Assembly: GCF_037975245.1 (NCBI RefSeq)
Contig: NC_092570.1
Coordinates: forward strand, 17,089,918 to 17,151,917
DNA length: 62,000 nt
Reading direction: 5' to 3'
Source: Apostichopus japonicus
Taxonomy: Eukaryota > Echinodermata > Holothuroidea > Aspidochirotida > Stichopodidae
A model generated the notes under the pieces. That model made no database searches and was not told the origin of the DNA. It was given only the letters and a program-made list of their open reading frames with translations. Positions 1 to 11,021 of the stretch are shown here, one piece after another (the stretch's first letter is position 1; every line of letters starts with the position of its first letter). The position numbers and the translations under genes were made by a program.

Positions 1-182
<182 letters not shown>

Positions 183-515
183 CTAAGTGGTTCAGAGTTT
201 AGGGGAATTTGCGCTTTTGAAGTATAATCCTAGTTTTCGGGCAAACTTCTCTTGCTTACTTTGTTAGCAATAATATTATTAGAATTGGGGAAATTATTTG
301 CGTCATTTTCAAACCGAGATAATTTACTATAGATGCTGAGGACGTGACAAAACTTTTAAACACAAGTGTCTATTTTGACGTCAGGAAGATTAAAAAATAC
401 AACAGTTCTATCGAAAGTGGTATTGTAAAACTACGAATAAAGAGTATTGCCTATTCACATTTTCGTGCAAATATAATCTGTCTATTTCTTCTTGTCTATC
501 CACGTACTCTTTAAG

Positions 516-687
516 TCTCGGGAAAGTGTGCATTTTCTGTTGCGTCTTCCACTTCTCAACTCGGAATCCAAGATGTTCCTCAGAGTGTTCAATTTGATTA
601 CACATTTTCAAATAAAGGCGACGGTTTCAAAATGGAGAACAACTCGTTCGTCTGCAGTTTACAGGGGTATTACTATTTCTCATTCAG
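516..687 (+). CDS. C1q gene, penultimate exon (N-terminal half of C1q domain)
   Basis: Phase 1 in, phase 2 out. The acceptor at 514-515 is preferred over an AG at 525-526 because the pyrimidine tract (479-513) lies directly upstream of it. It encodes the first beta strands of the jelly roll, including the FxxxFSNKGDGF turn and the YYYFSF strand. Confidence 0.82.
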
Positions 688-3086
688 GTATGTTCATCAT
701 AAGTTCTTCTTCTCCTTCTCCTTCTCCTCTTCCCAGGTGTTCAACTCGCGATATACTTCTCGCATTCAATGATACAGAAGCAGGGACGTAGCCAGGGGGA
801 GCGACCGCTCCCCCCCCCCCCTTTCAGTGTCGATTTTTCTTATTTAAACTGTCGTTTACTTAGCATGGTATTTTGTCAGTGCTCTTTTGATCTTGAATAC
901 TCGTCAGCTCTGTTAACTCGATTGTAATCGTAGTAACATTCACGCCTACTGATTCAACTACTTACTTAGTTTGGCAGATGCAATTAGCTAAATTTAGCTT
1001 ATAGCCAATTACAAGCCTACAGTTGGCCACTGCGTAATAAAATACATATTGCCTACCTAACCGCACTCTATGGAATGTCACGAACTGTATGCACAACAAC
1101 GTCGACAACGTTCGTTCAATGAGTCGTCCTAAGTTGTTGCAAGAACAGCATGTTATGAAGCTAAGCTAGCAATCGTACGTGATACGCACTTCCTATAAAT
1201 AATTATTACACTGCTAATACACTGCGATAACGATATTTGTTTTTAGACCACTGCATATCTGGCTGTATTACAAAATATGAAAGTTTATATTGTCCATCAG
1301 TTAAGTTCGTCAAATGTATTAAAGTCCAGACATTGGACAATAAACAAGAATCATCCTACTGGAAAACTTGTAAAAGAGCACTATGTTTGTCTTTCTGATA
1401 TATTATGTAAAAGAACATGTAAAAGAATTTAAACAGGAAACAAAATCTGCTGATAATGATATCATATGATCAGGGCGTAACCAGTATGTAGCACGATAGT
1501 TTCATTCAACACTCTACCTGCCGAAAAAGACAATAGGATCCGATCTTGTCAGTTTCTTAACATGTAGTTAAGAACCCGTTTACGCAGATAAAATTTCAGT
1601 TGAGAACATTCCACAGTCAAATAAGCCTATCGTTGATTAACAGACTTTATATGTATAGAGCTGCAGCACTTTGTTGCCTGTTGTTGTCGCGATCGGCGTT
1701 CCAAGTTCCAAAACAGCCTTTTTGATAAACATTTACTAGCTACAGTTGTATCAAAGACAATTACTGGCTATGGTTGTATCAAAGACATTTCTGGCCTATC
1801 TTTGTATCTACAAGTATCAGAAGTTGAACAGTAAGAATACTAAGACGGGGGGGGGGGGGGGTGGCGTTGATGGAGTGATGTGTATACGCAAATAAGATAA
1901 TACATCAAGATTTATAAAGGGTACTAAATATCAGGCTGTATCAGTCCAATCGAATTTCTGCAAAGTGCCCTTTGACGTCGGTGCCCCCCCCCCCCCAGAT
2001 TAAAAGTGCTTCCGCCGCCCTTGTGTACCTTGCTAATTTTAATACATTATGTATTATTGAATTACGTACTATTTTAACTCGTTTGTTTTTTGGGTTTTAA
2101 AGTGATATTGAATGAGGTGTCTCATGTTAGCAAGAGGCCAGGGAACCAGAATGAACATTCGGGAAGGGCCGTTTCCGGCCATCTGGGGGGTTTGTAAAAC
2201 CAAAAATTTTCTTGTACGCTCCGCGCCAACCGATGGTGCACGGCGCTCCGCTCAGATAGTCGTGCCTACAACTTTGAAAATCCATATCAATCGCAAAAAG
2301 TGCTCCCCCCCCCTTTCAAATTCATGGCTACGTCGCTGTACAGAATAACTTATTGTTATAATTTCCATTACATCTGTCTCGCATAGCCTACACTGGATTT
2401 GAACTATTCAATCAATTTAACGAACGACATGCGCCCCACTCCACCCCACACCGTCCACCCTGTCTTCGGTCATTGCAATGATGAGATGTGAAATGTATGC
2501 TTATATTTATTGTGTGGGAAATACCAATACTTCGACATGACACCTGTAACATTTTCATATTGACCTAGCCTACCACACTTTTGTAGCGTACATACCTAAC
2601 CTAGCCAGTCTACTTAGCATATAAGACCGGGCACGTTTGCTAATTGTCGGCTACTTGAGACAAAGAAAACAAACTTCATATATAGGCTCCGTGTAGAATG
2701 TTTGATAAGCATCTTGAGTGAATTGGGTATGATGAAACCATTTGAATCGATCTCATGAAATATCAGTCAGCTATGATTTTTGCAATCTTCATCCTGTTAG
2801 TGCATGTTGTGAGGTGACTTTCTTGTTTCTCATGTTTCATTTCAGTCTTAGATCGTACGATAATCGTTATATTGGCGTCTCGCTCATGAAGAACGATGAA
2901 TATCAAGTGTCAGTATTCACAGATTCAAGCGAAAGGAACGTGATGGAGTCTCAGAGCGTTACTCTTCATTTAGAGGTGGGAGATGTTGTTTGGTTAAGGT
3001 TATCTCCGAGCTCAAAGTTCGGTCTTTACAGTGATAAATATCATTTCACTACTTTCAGTGGTTTGCTCATTTTCAAAGGAAATTAG
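516..3086 (+). CDS. C1q-domain protein, last two exons (5' part outside window)
   Basis: Two exons encode one almost complete C1q domain. Exon 516..687 follows a pyrimidine-rich tract ending TTTAAG and ends at AG|GTATGT. Exon 2846..3086 follows CATTTCAG and ends in TAG. Both phases are 2, so Ser is rebuilt across the junction. The first exon reads SGKCAFSVASS, then DVPQSVQFDYTFSNKGDGFK and LQGYYYFSF, the usual C1q opening with the aromatic beta-strand motif. The second reads YDNRYIGVSLMKND, then GDVVWLRL and YHFTTFSGLLIF, the standard C1q ending. C1q domains form trimeric jelly-roll heads in secreted recognition proteins. No signal peptide or collagen region is in the window, so soluble, collagen-containing or other architecture cannot be decided. 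An AATAAA lies at 3401. Confidence 0.88.
781..2338. mobile_element. Inverted-repeat element copy A (non-autonomous, in the C1q intron)
   Basis: The ends are imperfect inverted repeats: 781-796 and 2323-2338 match at 14 of 16 positions around the core CGTAGCCA / TGGCTACG. Long C or G runs lie just inside (812-822, 1847-1861, 1984-1996, 2304-2312). There is no long ORF, so it looks non-autonomous, and it may be a composite of nested copies. Its internal block 2158-2262 (GTTTCCGGCCATCT, then TGTACGCTCCGCGCCAACC) reappears in the element at 40.3 kb. The C1q intron carries it whole. Confidence 0.6.
2846..3086 (+). CDS. C1q gene, terminal exon (C-terminal half of C1q domain and stop)
   Basis: One base completes the split codon; 79 further sense codons and TAG follow. 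It carries the conserved VWLRL and YHFTTFSGLLIF motifs of the C1q C-terminus. Stop at 3084-3086. Confidence 0.88.
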
Positions 3087-4570
3087 ATATGCTTTCTGCA
3101 GAAAAAGCTTTCTATAATGTGTTTTTTTTTTCCTTTTTCGTAAACCTACCGCCAGTTCCGTTTTTGTTATTTACTTAGAAAATGACTCTATTGGTTCCCC
3201 GAAAATATTTCGCCATCAAGTGATTGTGGTAGGTGATGGCTCTGGTTTCATTGCATGATTTCTTGGAGTAGTTGCACAAGCCGTCTGTTTCACGGAAGGC
3301 ACCGATTGTGGTTGCGTGAAGTTGCATAATTTTTCATTTTAAACATTTTATATCACATTTTGGGTTTAGTATATTTTTCGTATAAATAATAATAATATAT
3401 AATAAACTGTATTTCTCACACAGCGCGGGTGTAATTAGCACATATGCTTGCTGTACCTCTCATAAATTAATATATTTCTCACATGACGTATTTATTTCCA
3501 TTTCTGGTTTGCTGTATATAGATATATTTCTATTTTCTCATTTTTTTAAGATCATTTTATGTAAGTTGAATCAAATGAAACATATTCCAAACAGTACATT
3601 TCTAAAGCAGTAAAACACAAAAAGCAATTAAGTCATGCATTTTTAGAATTTAGCAATGGTTTTATGTTATCGGATGCAACGAATATCTTTACTTTATCTC
3701 TAATGTCACACATTACTCACATTATGGAGAAGGCGAACGCTAAACATTGTTACATTGTGAAACATATATTGGAAAACATTTGAATGACAATTTTAAGTGT
3801 CACCTTTGTAATTCTGGAGGGGAAAGAGGGGAGAGAGTTGAATGAAGAATGACTGCAAAATGTTTTAAGTTCAACAATTTTGTCAGCAGTTCAAAGTATA
3901 TATGTTTCTATAATCTGGAAGAGTTACTGTGTCATTCTAACATATGGACCATATACCGCTCTTGCAAGTGTTATTACCGTACCCGTAGAATCATATAACA
4001 TGTGTTCCTGTCTTTGAGTATATTAAGTCACCTTATATATTATTACATATCCTCCAAAATCCTCAACCAAGTTTTTGAATGTTATTCTTCCGTTTGATGC
4101 ATTGATAAATATTAAAATCGTTTTCCCGATAAACGTTTGGTTTCTGCATTCATGCAGTACAGCAGCTGACATATCTAGTACAAATATAAACAAGGTCACT
4201 TTTTAAAAACCATTACTTCTACTTGTCATTTTTAAACCTCAAGTGTGATTAAAATCTGTTTACGAAACAGTGCTTCATCTGCAACCCATCCCCCCCCCCC
4301 TCTCCCTCCTTTGGCACAATGCCCCGTTGCCTTCGAATTGAAAGTTGACCTCTGTCGGTCCTAAGGTCAAATGCATCAGTGGTACACAGTGTTACAACGT
4401 TAGAAGTGTTTTTCGTACGTCGATGCCAGAAGCGTTGCACACTCTCGTATAGAAGGTAATTGCTCACAGCATTGATGCAAGCCAGCTATTTCAACCTCCT
4501 CCTCCCCGAGATTATAGTTAATAATGTACTATACAAAAGTCCAGCATATAAATATACGCAGCGAAATCTA
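3087..4570. other. C1q 3' UTR and AT-rich intergenic DNA
   Basis: After the C1q stop there is a candidate poly(A) signal AATAAA at 3401-3406 in an AATAATAAT run. The rest to 4570 is AT-rich with no exon-like or repeat structure that I can support. Confidence 0.6.
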
Positions 4571-5097
4571 TGTAAGTAAGTAAGTAAAACTTTATTGCTC
4601 CAAATAAGGAAATTAGTGTCCCGCACATAAAAGTTCAAATCAGTACAAAAATAAATAAGCATAGGAAAATAAATCAGGATATGTACAGATGGAGATTAAA
4701 GAATGAGAATGATAAACAGTAAGACAAGGACAAGATAAAAGATTATTGCAACAGCCTAGCGACGTAAGTTGACATTGAAAAGTTTGATTGCACGGGGAGT
4801 GAACGAGTTACGATAGCAATTAGTTCTCGTGTACGGCTGTCTCAGTCTGCCACTGCCTCTGTTAATTACATTGTCATTAAGATAACAGAGAAGGGGGTGG
4901 CAACAGTCATTCCAAACTGAATCTAGCTTTGTATGAAGCAGTGACTGGTACACCGAGTCGACTGTATGCTGCTGACCTCCAATGACTCCCCCAGCTTTTC
5001 TAATTATGTGATCGATACGGTCCTTCTCGACTTTAGTGACATTCCCACCCCAACATATAAGACAGTATCTCTCAAAACTCCAACTGTACGCTCCTAG
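4571..5097 (-). mobile_element. Non-LTR retrotransposon 3' end, 5'-truncated
   Basis: On the minus strand the frame reads KVEKDRIDHIIRKAGGVIGG, then VYQSLLHTKLDSVWNDCCHP, then LRQPYTRTNCYRNSFTPRAI before a stop at 4756. This is the typical C-terminus of a LINE reverse-transcriptase ORF, with its loose Cys/His segment and RYRNSF-like ending. A 3' UTR with AATAAAG and a (TTAC)n tail at about 4571-4588 follows. Similarity stops abruptly near 5097, as expected for 5' truncation. The clade is not resolved. Confidence 0.85.
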
Positions 5098-5629
5098 CTA
5101 CTACAGTAACAACAATTAACGAGCTGACCAAGATTTGACCACATGTTGTTGTAAGCAAGTTTGTTTATCTGGTATTATACAACACCTAATTGTATTCTGG
5201 TCATTTGATTGGTCAATTGCTCGTTGATTGCATGCAAAATCCGCCCTATTCCACTCTATGAAATAGAACCATGGATTATACTTTTCTGGTAACACTTTTT
5301 TTCAATGGTAAGAGAGCAGAGAAACCTGTCTGTTCAAAACAATCTGTTGCTGCATGAGTGCATTTTACCCATCTTAATATAATATGTTGTATAACACAAA
5401 TAATGAATGGCTTCCATTCGTGCAATAGTGCAAATATTTCATGAGTTGAAAGATGCAATTTGCTCCATTCAATGAGGCGCAGGCGTAGTATTCTATACTA
5501 TACTGATTAGACCAGCCCTAAATAAAAATAACAATAAGTAATAGGCCGATATAAGCGACGCAACTAGTGTGAATCAGCTTCTTGAATCTTGCAATAAAAC
5601 AGATAGTTGTGTCCCAAACGGCGCGCCCT
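5098..5629. other. Intergenic DNA without recognised features
   Basis: No open exon, repeat or element was recognised between the truncated retrotransposon and the GC-richer stretch before the THAP gene. Confidence 0.5.
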
Positions 5630-5747
5630 ATATCAGATCCATCCATATGTCATTTCCGGTACGGGTCATTTGTGAGCGCGTTCCCTTCTTTGATTCCCCT
5701 GTACACTCTCCTGTTCGGCAAAGTTGAGATTTTGGCGAATTACGACA
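5630..5747 (+). promoter_or_regulatory. Candidate promoter / 5' UTR exon of the THAP gene
   Basis: This is a locally GC-richer stretch (GGCGCGCC at 5619-5626, GAGCGCGTTCCC near 5676) ending at a strong splice donor, ACA|GTAAGT, at 5747/5748. The next good acceptor before the THAP start codon is CCACAG at 7745-7750, so a non-coding first exon spliced to the coding exon is plausible. No cDNA evidence is available and the transcription start cannot be placed. Confidence 0.35.
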
Positions 5748-7448
5748 GTAAGTAATTACTTTAGACAAAATTTATACCACAAGGTAAACAAATTAAGTGA
5801 GCTATCATGGTTATTACGTTCATGAATTTTTAATACACTTCCCCTGGACAGAATGTTAGTTCTTTGCGATTTCAACGTTCCTGTAGTGTAATATAGTTAC
5901 ACTACAGTTCTAACATCATCGCCTATAGACTAGGCCAATGTTGTGTTATTAAACGGTAAACGTTCAAAAATGTCGTTAGTGTGATTAATGTATAACTGTT
6001 TATATTGATATATTGTGTGACACCAGTAATGTTTAAATCTTGTCATAATACAGAAGAATAAAGTAAGGTGAGATTGTCTGAAATGAACTTTCTGTTGTTT
6101 ATGATCAATGTAAAGTACTTAAAATCCTAGACTGTACAAACTATCTAGAAATGTATTTGGTGGAAAAAGTTGATTGGAATTGCATCATGTGGTTTCTCAT
6201 TTTGGTTCTAAACCTTTGGTAACAAATTAAAGCTGGCCTATTGCAGAAATGAATTTAAAATGCTAAGATTGCAGATAGAACTTTGATCCAGTTATCCTGG
6301 CCTTTCACTCTCCAGTTCCAAAATTTGCTACAAGCTTTCAACCCAGATATTGTTGGGGTAAGAAATATCAAGAGAAAATCAGACAGCAAAGAAACTTTTG
6401 GAATTCTATCATAATTGACAGGTTGAAAGGCCCCAAAAAACACCCGTATCTTTGGAATAGCATATCCCAGCGGGTAGCGTCCAATAAGTCTGAAAAGGCA
6501 TATCATAGATGAAAAAGGTAACGCAATGGCAATCTAGGATTTCATATGATAGGGGGCCTGGGAAACCATCAGTAGATACTGAAAGTACTACTACCAAAAA
6601 CATAGCGCACAATAAGAAAACAGTTAAAAAGTAACAATTGCATGTACTAGTTGCATGCCATAAGTTTCGAATTCAGGTATGTACTGTGTTTTACGCCAAA
6701 TTTAATGTTTGCTGCTAGTTTTGAGTGCCACAAAGAATTTCAAAATAAGGGATTAGATTCCCTAAGAGGGACCACCCCAGTAATAAGCTGCATTATCCTG
6801 ATTAAGTAGTAACTTTCCTAACTGAAATCAAATTGGTTTATAGTAGGTAACAAAGACGTCCCTCGATTTCATGTGCTGTCCCCGAAAAAAAAATATCTGA
6901 GGAACAGTCCTCTAATTTTATGTAACATCCCTAAAATATCCCCCAGCTCCATCCCCCTCCTCCCGACCAAAAAAAGCCCAGCAAAATTTCAGTTAGATCT
7001 CTCATTTTTAGCGTCAGCTTGAACTTCTAGTCAAAGGTGTGATAGTTTATAACTGATGTGCAATAACTGATAAATAATTTAGCTTCAAGGTTTTGGCATG
7101 TGGTATGATTACATCTTGGATGACATACATATTCTCAACGAGGTGTTCTGAACTTGGGTATTTGAAACACTGAGGACCCCTCAAACATGTGACACCCCTC
7201 AAAATGCCTTCCTTAAAGTATAGTGTAGGTGTGCTGACTCTTGATGTGAATATTGTGTTTGGTACAGCTAAGGGGGGGGGGGGGAGGTTGAACATTAATA
7301 TCATGACTCTGGATTGCCTGGAAGCAATATGGTCACCTTAGTTTATAGTCAGAATGGACTTCACACATACAGTATATTTAAGCTCTTTTAATGTGAAGAA
7401 CGGGTGACTCATGTAAAATTATGACTTTACAGTACCTACATGTACAAC

Positions 7449-7672
7449 ATGAGGTACTCACATTTAGTAGCTGCTGGTGTCGTGTGTTTGTATATGAATA
7501 TATACAAGGTACTCACATTGGTAGCTGCTGGTGCATGTGTTTGTATATGGTGTCATGTGTTTGTTCATTAATATACAAGGTATTCACATTAGTAGCTGCT
7601 GGTGTCATGTGTTTGTATATGAATATATACAAGGTACTCACATTAGTAGCTTCTGGTGTCAGGAGTTTGTAC
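7449..7672 (+). repeat. Short tandem array, about 4 units of 50-62 bp
   Basis: The unit contains GTACTCACATTAGTAGCTGC followed by TGGTGTCATGTGTTTGTATA and TGAATATATACAAG. The copies are imperfect and of variable length. It is open in frame with the THAP exon downstream, but probably lies in the intron or untranslated part. Confidence 0.8.
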
Positions 7673-7762
7673 AGGAATAATTATACTATGTATCTATCAA
7701 CCCTTTGTCAAGTTAACTGTCAACTATATAAATTATCCAAAAATCCACAGATTTGTCAAATC

Positions 7763-8443
7763 ATGGTGAGGATATGTGCAGTGGTAGGATGTGCCAATAG
7801 TACCAAGAAACTGGACGACTGGTACTCCAAGGAGTGTGACATTCACAAAATGAAGCAAGGATGCTGCATTTGCAAGCCCCCATTTTTCTTGCATGCATTC
7901 CCCACAGAACTCCGAGATTCCGAAGGCAGAGAGAGGTGGGCTGGATTATTAAACAGAGTCGGACGAGGCGGTGAAACATGGAGACCGACTTCGTACGACA
8001 GGGTGTGCTCATTCCATTTTGTGGATGGGGAGCCTACGGAAGCCAACCCGGACCCCACAGAACGTCTAGGGTACGAGTCTGCCTATCCGCAAGCTCATAA
8101 CGGGAAACTCTCCCGAAGGCATATGTTGACTAGGCAATTGTTTGAAGTGGTTCGGAAGGAGAGAAGAGAGGTCCGAAAGAGAATCTGGGAGAACGTGTCT
8201 GATCAAAGGGGACTTTCCGACGAAACTACTACGAAGAGGATAAAGTCCGAGGTAGATAGAGAGAGAGAGGAACCTGTGAACTTAGAGGAAGACCACAGTT
8301 ATGCAATTAGTTTACCAGCTCAGTGTAGAGGTTGTATTGAAAGAGATAGCACCATCAGAAAACTGAAAGACAAGATTAGAAAATTACACCAGAAAAGGAC
8401 TTCTAGTGTAACGAAAAGTTTAAAAAACACCGAGCAGAAGTAG
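7763..8443 (+). CDS. THAP-domain zinc-finger protein
   Basis: A 226-residue protein. I chose the ATG at 7763 because it has a good context (ATCATGG), lies 12 bases after a CCACAG acceptor, and starts the THAP domain directly; the open frame continues upstream only through a tandem repeat. The domain has the C2CH ligands C5, C10, C82 and H85 (CAVVGC; VCSFHF), the invariant Trp59, Pro47 and the WRPTSYDRVC segment, followed by PTERLGY in place of the AVPTIF box. THAP domains bind DNA sequence-specifically. Cys-to-Cys spacing is longer than in canonical THAP (71 residues) because of an insert rich in Cys and His (C25, H28, C34, C35, C37). The C-terminal half is highly charged, with KRIKSE and KDKIRKLHQKR, and may be coiled coil. 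A CxxC (CRGC) precedes it. Target genes are unknown. Confidence 0.85.
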   Translation: MVRICAVVGCANSTKKLDDWYSKECDIHKMKQGCCICKPPFFLHAFPTELRDSEGRERWAGLLNRVGRGGETWRPTSYDRVCSFHFVDGEPTEANPDPTERLGYESAYPQAHNGKLSRRHMLTRQLFEVVRKERREVRKRIWENVSDQRGLSDETTTKRIKSEVDREREEPVNLEEDHSYAISLPAQCRGCIERDSTIRKLKDKIRKLHQKRTSSVTKSLKNTEQK

Positions 8444-9838
8444 AAAATATTGATTATTGTGCTTTTTTCTGTGACAGGAATCAAGTTCTTGAACTTTTCA
8501 TTTTAATGAACATTTTTTATGCAAAGGCAGCAGACATGACTTTTAAAGAATATTCTGGGAAGGTTTTTATGAAATGTATTTTAGATATCAATGAAAATGG
8601 TTTACATACAGAATGAATCTCAAATGAAGAAATGCTTTGAGGACTGCAAAGACAGAAAGTGTAAACTGTTGCACAAATTTGACCATTTTTGAGCTTTCTA
8701 GCACATGTATGGAACATCAGTCTGGTCACATAATTCATTGTATTAAAGGGCTTCTACAGTATTAAGCATACACTGTTCCCATATCAGATGTTGACTGCAT
8801 AAAATCTGTGACAGGTTGAAACAATACCTTGTTAATTAATTCCTTACAATACAGGTTACACTAATCCGGAAAAGCTTTGTGGCTTAGTCTTTGTCTTATT
8901 TTACGCATAATTGTTTTGTTTTAAAGAATGATTATTTCTTGAACAGATAAGGCAAAATGAGTGCCGTGCATTGGCTGGTATCCAACAGTAGTCTTCACGC
9001 TATACCCCACCCCATGATGGTTATAATATTAGCAGGTAACTGCCATTGATCTTCCAGATAAAGCACTGAATTAATCAGAACAATGGGTATCATGGGTGTC
9101 ATGTGACTAAAAAATTGCAAGAAAAACCTCAATGCCATTGTCAGAACTGTGCAGACACAACAAGTCTGTCTTTTCTTTTAGAATGGGAGAAAAAGATTGA
9201 AAGGATAAGTAAATAGCTCTGCGACTAGGATAGTAACCACAAAAATTAGATTACATGCCACGGCATAGCACCAAGACCAAGAACTTTCTGGTTGATTGGC
9301 CACAGTATTCATTGTTTACCTACTGTACAGCCTGATCATATTTAAATGCCAGAGCGGGTTCATTCATGCATGAATGTAAAGTCTGTTGGTAAATTAATTA
9401 TAGTTTGAAAGAAATAAGTTCATCTTTGAAGGTGGAATGTAAATACATTTCTACAGGTTAGGTTGTAACACAAATACATGTTATTTATGTACCATACATT
9501 AGAAATGTTTATAACATATTGTCAGTCAGTTTGGTGAGGGAGGGAGGGGAAGGCTGTGCCATCTTGGTTTTAATCTGAAGGGGGAAGGGAGGGGGAAGTC
9601 CTAAAGTCCCAAAGATGTATATATGTGGTTCCATTCATGCTCTTCAAACCTATGCAGGATTATGCACAACTATCAACCACTTTGTTATATAACCACCACA
9701 AAAAAAAAAACTTTTTTGATGGATTTGATTTAGAAACGAAAATATTAAAATTTATGTTAATAATATGACTTTAACAGAAGAAGAAGAAGAGGAAGAAAAA
9801 AAATGTTAAAACAACAACATTTCACCTTTTTTTAAAAA
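8444..9838. other. Convergent 3' flank of the THAP and ENOX genes
   Basis: It holds a candidate ATTAAA for THAP at 8742-8747 and a GGGAGGGAGGGG tract near 9536-9590. No coding exon was found. The two genes point at each other here. Confidence 0.5.
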
Positions 9839-9839
9839 T

Positions 9840-9845
9840 TTTATT
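9840..9845 (-). terminator. Candidate poly(A) signal of the ENOX gene
   Basis: TTTATT on the plus strand reads AATAAA on the minus strand, about 955 bases downstream of the ENOX stop. It is the first canonical hexamer I found in that direction. Confidence 0.4.
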
Positions 9846-10800
9846 TGGGGGCACTTGCATTCCCAGAATAAAGAACAAGGATGTCAGAGGACATCATAAT
9901 CATAATCATAATTTTAAAGTTTGGAACATCCACGAGCGAGTTAAGACACTGACATCATAATATATAAACACCTCTTCAGTAAAATAAGATGTAGTAAAAA
10001 GTATGGCCACAATAAGCAGTAGTTGCTTCCTACATCAAAAGCAGTCCAATAGAGAAGAAAAGAAAGGAAAAATCAAAACAGTTCAGATACAAATGAGCAG
10101 TTCAGTCTCTGAGAACTTGCTGCAAGCATTACAACTGTCTTTAAATGCACAGAACAGCAGCTAATATGAAACCAAAATATCATTTTGGAACATTTCACAA
10201 AATCTCACCGCAGTTTTGTTTACGTGAAATATCCTGGTAATTTTGATCGTGGCCTCTTTCTGACAGACGATAAAGCATAAAAGAGACAATTTTTTTTTTT
10301 GGTGTAGCTCAATCAAGAACAGGACAGCGAGATTTGGAGACGATACGACGAACACAGCACATAACACTGTGAGCATTGGCCGGCAGGTATGTGAATGACC
10401 ACCAGAGTCGACCACCCTCCGACGATTGCGGGTAGGTATTTTCATTTTGTAGACATGATTGTACATCCCACTTTTGCATCTAGCCACCGACACCCCAATA
10501 CATTCCTTGATAACGTTAGTTAGCACCGGTCATAATACTGTTCAAAGCTTAGCCTGGACATTCAAATAACATTTTCAAAGCTCTCCCAAATGCTGATCAT
10601 CTTCTCAGGACAATATCACATCAAGAGGAAAAGCCTTGACCAAATCTCTGAGATCCTGCAGTATTTCATTTCTTCTAGAGACGTTGAAATGTCATCTACA
10701 AGGCGAGCACAGGGCTTGTTCGTTTTTCCTCTGTCAAATTCGAGGAGAGCATTCTTTGAAAATGAATAGACCGACTTCACATTTGAAAAGTTACAAAAAT

Positions 10801-11021
10801 TCAGCTCTTCTTCAGAGCATGTTCAAACGCCACAAATTTCCACCGTCGTTCCAGAGATGCCCCGACCCCCGAGAGCTCTTGGACGAAGCAGTTGGGGTAC
10901 CCGTGCAGGAGACCGTCAATGTCGGATAGGACGATATTGGGGTGTAACCGAGAGAGGTACGAGTAGAGATAATCGATTGATGCTCCGAATGGATGAGCGT
11001 GGAGGAAAATGCAAATGAAAC
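10801..11021 (-). CDS. ENOX: ENOX exon 12 (C-terminal domain and stop)
   Basis: Residues 607-678. Contains [18 protein letters not shown] and [18 protein letters not shown], the best conserved ENOX segment. Both His residues of the HxHPFG motif are kept. Acceptor CTTTTCAG; phase 1 in. Stop TGA at 10803-10801. Confidence 0.95.

Noticed and set aside
6316-6360. Short plus-strand segment between TCTCCAG and GTAAGA (FQNLLQAFNPDIVG)
   Set aside because: Too short to separate from chance; it could be an untranslated THAP exon but nothing supports it.
7421-7762. N-terminal extension of the THAP ORF
   Set aside because: It runs through a tandem repeat and past an acceptor, and THAP domains normally start at the N-terminus.
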